A DNA stretch of 64,000 nt from Vibrio neptunius (GTDB lineage Bacteria > Pseudomonadota > Gammaproteobacteria > Enterobacterales > Vibrionaceae): contig CP079860.1 of the NCBI GenBank assembly GCA_019339365.1, forward strand, positions 620,001-684,000, read 5' to 3'. The notes below the pieces were generated by a model that made no database searches, had not been told where the DNA came from, and was given only the letters and a program-made list of their open reading frames with translations. Numbering within the stretch: position 1 is the stretch's first letter; every line of letters starts with the position of its first letter. This document shows, in pieces, positions 60,907 to 64,000 of the stretch. The position numbers and the translations under genes are program-made.

Positions 60907-62165
60907 TATAGCGGGGTGACCCGTGGAAATCTGATAGCATTGCATGTCGTTCTCTATTAAACACTCGAACACGACAGAATCCAGCTTGGCTTCATCCACT
61001 AATTGCTGCAATATTTGCATCGTTTCTGCAAGTGAAACACCCGGCCGATAAGGACGTGATTGGGTCAACGCCTGAAACACATCAGCGATGGCCACAATTC
61101 GACTCGGTTGATCAAGGTCTTTGGCTGTTTTCCCCAAAGGGTAACCGGACCCATCCAGTCTTTCATGGTGATTAGACGCCCAATCAATGACTTGGCTCGA
61201 TCGAAACATATTGGTCAGCGCATGTCGGGTATCCGTCGCATGACGCTTTATACAGGCGTATTCTTCCTCTGTTAACTCCGCTGGTTTATGGAGCACAGCA
61301 ACTGGCGTTTTCAGCTTTCCAATATCGTGCACTAACCCAGCCAAATACAACATACGTTGGGCTTTGGTCGAATACCCCAGTTGTTTGCCCAGAAACGAGG
61401 TTAACTCTGCAACATGACGAGAATGTTGGAACGTAAAAGTACTTTTTGCATCCACGATCTGCGCGAAAAACTCCGCCACCGCAATCGTATCTTCCAACCC
61501 CAATCGAGATGAAAAGAAAGGCACTGGCGGAAAGCGGCTGGCCATTGTCTCGATATAGCGAGATTCCATCGAAAACCAGAAATCATCATTGTCTATCAAC
61601 TCGCACATATGCTGAACCATATTCGGCTCAAACAAGATCCCAGCATTGGCGGTCAACTCCCCGATGATCAACGTTTTGTTGGCCTCGGTGATATTACCGT
61701 ATTGGTCTGGGAAAAAGCGGGAATAAAGGTGATCCACTCGATCAGAGATAAATATCAGACTGGCGAGTAGTTTATCGTTTTCTGACGCTTTGGTTTCCCC
61801 ATTCAGCTGCTCCCACCAAGTATGATGATACAAAACTGGCGGCGCTAGTCCGGCCAAAGGGGGCAAGCCTTTAACAGCTCATATCCTCTAACACAATGCT
61901 TTTTGGCGTTTTCCGGTGCCATCGACTTGAATAGATAGGAACGCTCATGAGACTGCGACACACCGCAATCATGGATCAATCCCAGAGAAAAAGCGATTTG
62001 AGCCTGCTCTTCCTCCCACCCCATCCGTTTAGCACATTGATACGCAATGTATGCCACCCGGTGACCGTGATTTAAATCATCGATCCCGACAGCATCGAGG
62101 GCTGAAGCGATTTCAAAAAGCACCTGACGTAAGTCTACGCTTACGTTATCAAGCAGCTCATCCAT
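60889..62165 (-). pseudogene. HD-GYP-type protein with two HD domains, one-base frameshift
   Basis: The first frame (start 62165) holds an N-terminal HD domain (NHGHRVAYIAYQCAKRMG, LIHDCGVSQSHE) and stops after ACPLWPD. The second holds the HD-GYP domain (FQHSRHVAELTSFLGKQLG, LVHDIGKLKTP, NHHERLDGSGYPLG). Adding one G to the G5 run at 61859-61863 joins them into a 425-aa protein. HD-GYP proteins break down c-di-GMP; the HHE-x-DGSGYP motif is complete. This may matter for the Lap system in the same window, but the two are not in one operon. Confidence 0.85.
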
Positions 62166-62395
62166 TCGTATTAACCTAACTGACTCATTTTTCTTATTTT
62201 AGGTCTATAAGGCTAAACGATTTCATTTCATAAAGACCACAAGTTATTTGGGACTATTTATATAATTGTGATTGGTATAACGTCTTGGGTGAATTTCGTG
62301 CTACATAGAAAATATTTTTTGCAACAAGAGGTTATGGTGATCTAAGCCTTACTCTGTTACGTTATCTGTTCATATTCAACTTGTTTAGGTCCCTT

Positions 62396-62934
62396 ATGTT
62401 CACAATCTCTATCGACTCTGAACTCGAACTCGCTCTTGTTCAAGAGTCATTCGCTGCTCAATACAGCGAATTGGTGTCCAGTCAAACTGAGTACTTATCG
62501 CAATGGTTGGCTTGGCCCCCTTCTGTCAATCCGAACAAGACTTTCGTCTATTCGTGCAACGTGTTTTACATGAATATGCAGACGGAAAGTCCATGACCTG
62601 CGCAATCATCTACAAAGGTAATATCGTCGGAAACTGCAGCTTTAACACCATAGATTACGATACAAAAACCGTCGAGGTTGGCTACTGGCTATCGCAACAT
62701 CAGCAAGGCAAAGGCATAGTGACACGGGTTGTGAACAAACTGATTGATATCGCGTTCAATGAATACCAAATGGAGAAGGTCCAGTTATCCGCCGCCAAAG
62801 ATAACCTCCCTAGCCGGCGAGTGGCTGAACGAGTAGGCATGACACTGGAAGGGATTATCACCAATGAGGAAAAAATTGGAGATCGAATTCTGGATCACGC
62901 CATCTACGGTATTCACCGCCAAAACACCCATTGA
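62396..62934 (+). pseudogene. RimJ/RimL-type GNAT acetyltransferase, one-base frameshift
   Basis: The N-terminal part (MFTISIDSELELALVQESFAAQYSELV) runs to QWLAWPP; the other frame continues FCQSEQDFRLFVQRVLHEYADGKSMT through EVGYWLSQHQQGKGIVTRVV (the acetyl-CoA motif) and the C-terminal KDNLPSRRVAERVGMTLEGI. Adding one C to the C5 run at 62516-62520 makes one 179-aa protein like ribosomal-protein serine acetyltransferases. Substrate not known. The 230-bp gap upstream holds the promoter only. Confidence 0.85.
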
Positions 62935-63032
62935 TGAGTAAATTGATTCCAACCACAGATTTATTGGTTGGCTAAGGTATTTCGCGTTGCTTGATGCTAG
63001 GATTGCAGCTTTATAAGGAAAGAGAGAACACC

Positions 63033-63461
63033 GTGTCTTCACTGTTAAAGCTGTTCTTAGTTGTCGTAACACTCAGTGCAGGCTTCTTTGCCGGTGACAT
63101 TTATCAGTGGTTTAAAAACCGTTCCCAAGTCAAACCTTTGTCAGAATATTGCTTACTCACTACTCAAGCTTGTGAAAACAACGATGTTCGTATAAAAGTA
63201 GACCGCGACATCAGTCACCCTTTGGTACCCACTGAAATCGTCGTTGATTGGCCCACCGCTCAACAAGACAGCCTGTTACTGACTTTGCAAGGCTACGAGA
63301 TGGAAATGGGTACCGCTGTATTTAAACTCAATAAGAACTCAACTGGTCAGTTTACCGGCCAAGTCATTCTGCCAGTATGTACAACGGACGCTATGACCTG
63401 GATTGGTGAAATCACTGATGGCCAACACAGTGTGAGTACCTCGATTAGGATGGAACAATGA
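63033..63461 (+). CDS. Membrane-anchored protein before the SCO1 gene
   Basis: A 142-aa protein with one N-terminal membrane anchor (residues 5-22, LKLFLVVVTLSAGFFAGD) and a beta-rich outer domain (EYCLLTTQACENNDVRIKVD, PTEIVVDWPTA, TGQVILPVCTTDAMTWIGEI). I chose GTG 63033, behind aaggaaag; an earlier ATG at 62994 or nearby would give a longer, less likely start. It overlaps the SCO1 start (ATGA) and so is made with it. A role in copper or oxidase assembly is inferred. Confidence 0.72.
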   Translation: MSSLLKLFLVVVTLSAGFFAGDIYQWFKNRSQVKPLSEYCLLTTQACENNDVRIKVDRDISHPLVPTEIVVDWPTAQQDSLLLTLQGYEMEMGTAVFKLNKNSTGQFTGQVILPVCTTDAMTWIGEITDGQHSVSTSIRMEQ

Positions 63462-64000
63462 GTAAAAATTGGTCTTTAATATTAGTCGCTGCCTTTGCGC
63501 TCGGTTTTGGTGTTAAAGCGTATTTGGATTCAAAGCCAACGGCCGACACCCCCGTGACAGCCAGCAAAGAAGTCGTCCTTTTTGGCAAAGATGACAAGGC
63601 CGTCAAAATCTTCGATCAGCAAGACCCTCGTGTGCGTATCGTATACTTCGGGTTTACACGATGCCCTGATGTCTGTCCAACCTCATTGGCTATGCTAGCC
63701 GGCGCACTTAATCAGGTGGATGACCAGGTGAAATCCCACTTCAGGCCTATATTTGTTTCACTTGATCCAGAGCGTGATGCCGCAGCAGATTCGTACAAAT
63801 ATGCTCAATACTTCCATTCAATGATTGAAGGTTTGTCGGCGCCACTCGATATCACCACGCCTCTGGCACATAAATACGGCGTTATTTTTCGTAAAACCAA
63901 ATTAGAAAACTCGGAGCTAAAGTATACCCTTGACCACAGCTCCTACTTTTATTTCCTAAAACCAGATGGCACATTAATTACTAAAGTGCCGCATACGCTG
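63458..64000 (+). CDS. SCO1/SenC-family copper chaperone, cut by window end
   Basis: The first 181 residues of an SCO1 protein, running off the end of the window without a stop. N-terminal membrane anchor (residues 5-22), thioredoxin-like fold with copper ligands Cys69 and Cys73 (FTRCPDVCPTS) and His160 (TLDHSSYFYFL), and VSLDPERD. SCO1 proteins deliver copper to cytochrome c oxidase. The start overlaps the previous gene's stop (ATGA). Confidence 0.93.
   Translation, partial: MSKNWSLILVAAFALGFGVKAYLDSKPTADTPVTASKEVVLFGKDDKAVKIFDQQDPRVRIVYFGFTRCPDVCPTSLAMLAGALNQVDDQVKSHFRPIFVSLDPERDAAADSYKYAQYFHSMIEGLSAPLDITTPLAHKYGVIFRKTKLENSELKYTLDHSSYFYFLKPDGTLITKVPHTL

Overview
The window looks like a Vibrionaceae chromosome, most likely Vibrio. 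This rests on the host genes: a put locus, tnaA with a leader peptide, a multidomain GH18 chitinase, lapBCDG genes and an SCO1 gene. I cannot name the species from sequence alone. About 31 kb of the window (roughly 5.1-36.1 kb) is one prophage. An accessory island carrying an insertion sequence lies on its left (1-5.1 kb). Ordinary host genes follow on its right (36.3-64 kb).

Left island (1-5.1 kb): an IS3-family element, missing its left tip, sits inside a KAP-type P-loop NTPase gene that also carries a frameshift. Next come a decayed methyl-directed restriction endonuclease, a 360-aa protein of unknown function with a small coupled gene, two tiny reading frames, and a voltage-gated-type potassium channel. 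The channel lies just behind the prophage repressor gene. No integrase is visible, so the left attachment site is probably outside the window.

Prophage (about 5.1-36.1 kb): a chimera with P2-type head genes and a Mu-type contractile tail. The early half holds an S24 repressor with a Mu-type DNA-binding domain, PrtN-like, Cox-like and CII-like regulators, small unknown genes, a P2 gpA-type rolling-circle initiator and an Ogr-type late activator. An lrgAB pair follows as cargo. The late genes start with the second half of the tail cluster (hub, spike, wedge, fibre). Then come the lysis genes (holin, SAR endolysin, spanins), a lipoprotein and leftward portal and terminase genes. Rightward scaffold, capsid, head and tail completion, sheath, tube, chaperone and tape-measure genes complete the set. 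The Mu tail cluster is therefore split between the two ends of the prophage. The terminase small subunit sits among the tail genes, between tube and chaperone.

Right cargo (31.5-36.1 kb): a BrnT-like toxin/antitoxin pair behind LexA-like boxes, a damaged GNAT toxin with an intact antitoxin, and a striking duplicated immunity region. Two copies of a roughly 320-bp C4-type antisense-RNA leader differ at two bases in each of three complementary boxes, and the changes compensate each other. They flank an unknown membrane-protein gene. The second copy drives an intact KilA-N-type antirepressor gene. This is the most promising novelty in the window.

Host part (36.3-64 kb): a DUF445 protein, an Lrp-type regulator, the proline catabolism genes putP, an ALDH-like C-terminal domain protein and putA, and an AraC regulator. 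Then come two exported PEGA-domain paralogues (one with a formylglycine-generating-enzyme-like domain), pdxH, lapC-lapG-lapD-lapB for c-di-GMP control of a secreted adhesin, the chitinase, tnaA with a tnaC-like leader, a DUF2057 protein, an HD-GYP protein, a GNAT acetyltransferase and an SCO1 gene cut by the window end. Several otherwise well-preserved genes (putP, the AraC gene, the HD-GYP gene, the GNAT gene) are broken by single-base shifts at runs of five identical bases. This pattern suggests homopolymer sequencing errors as much as real pseudogenes.
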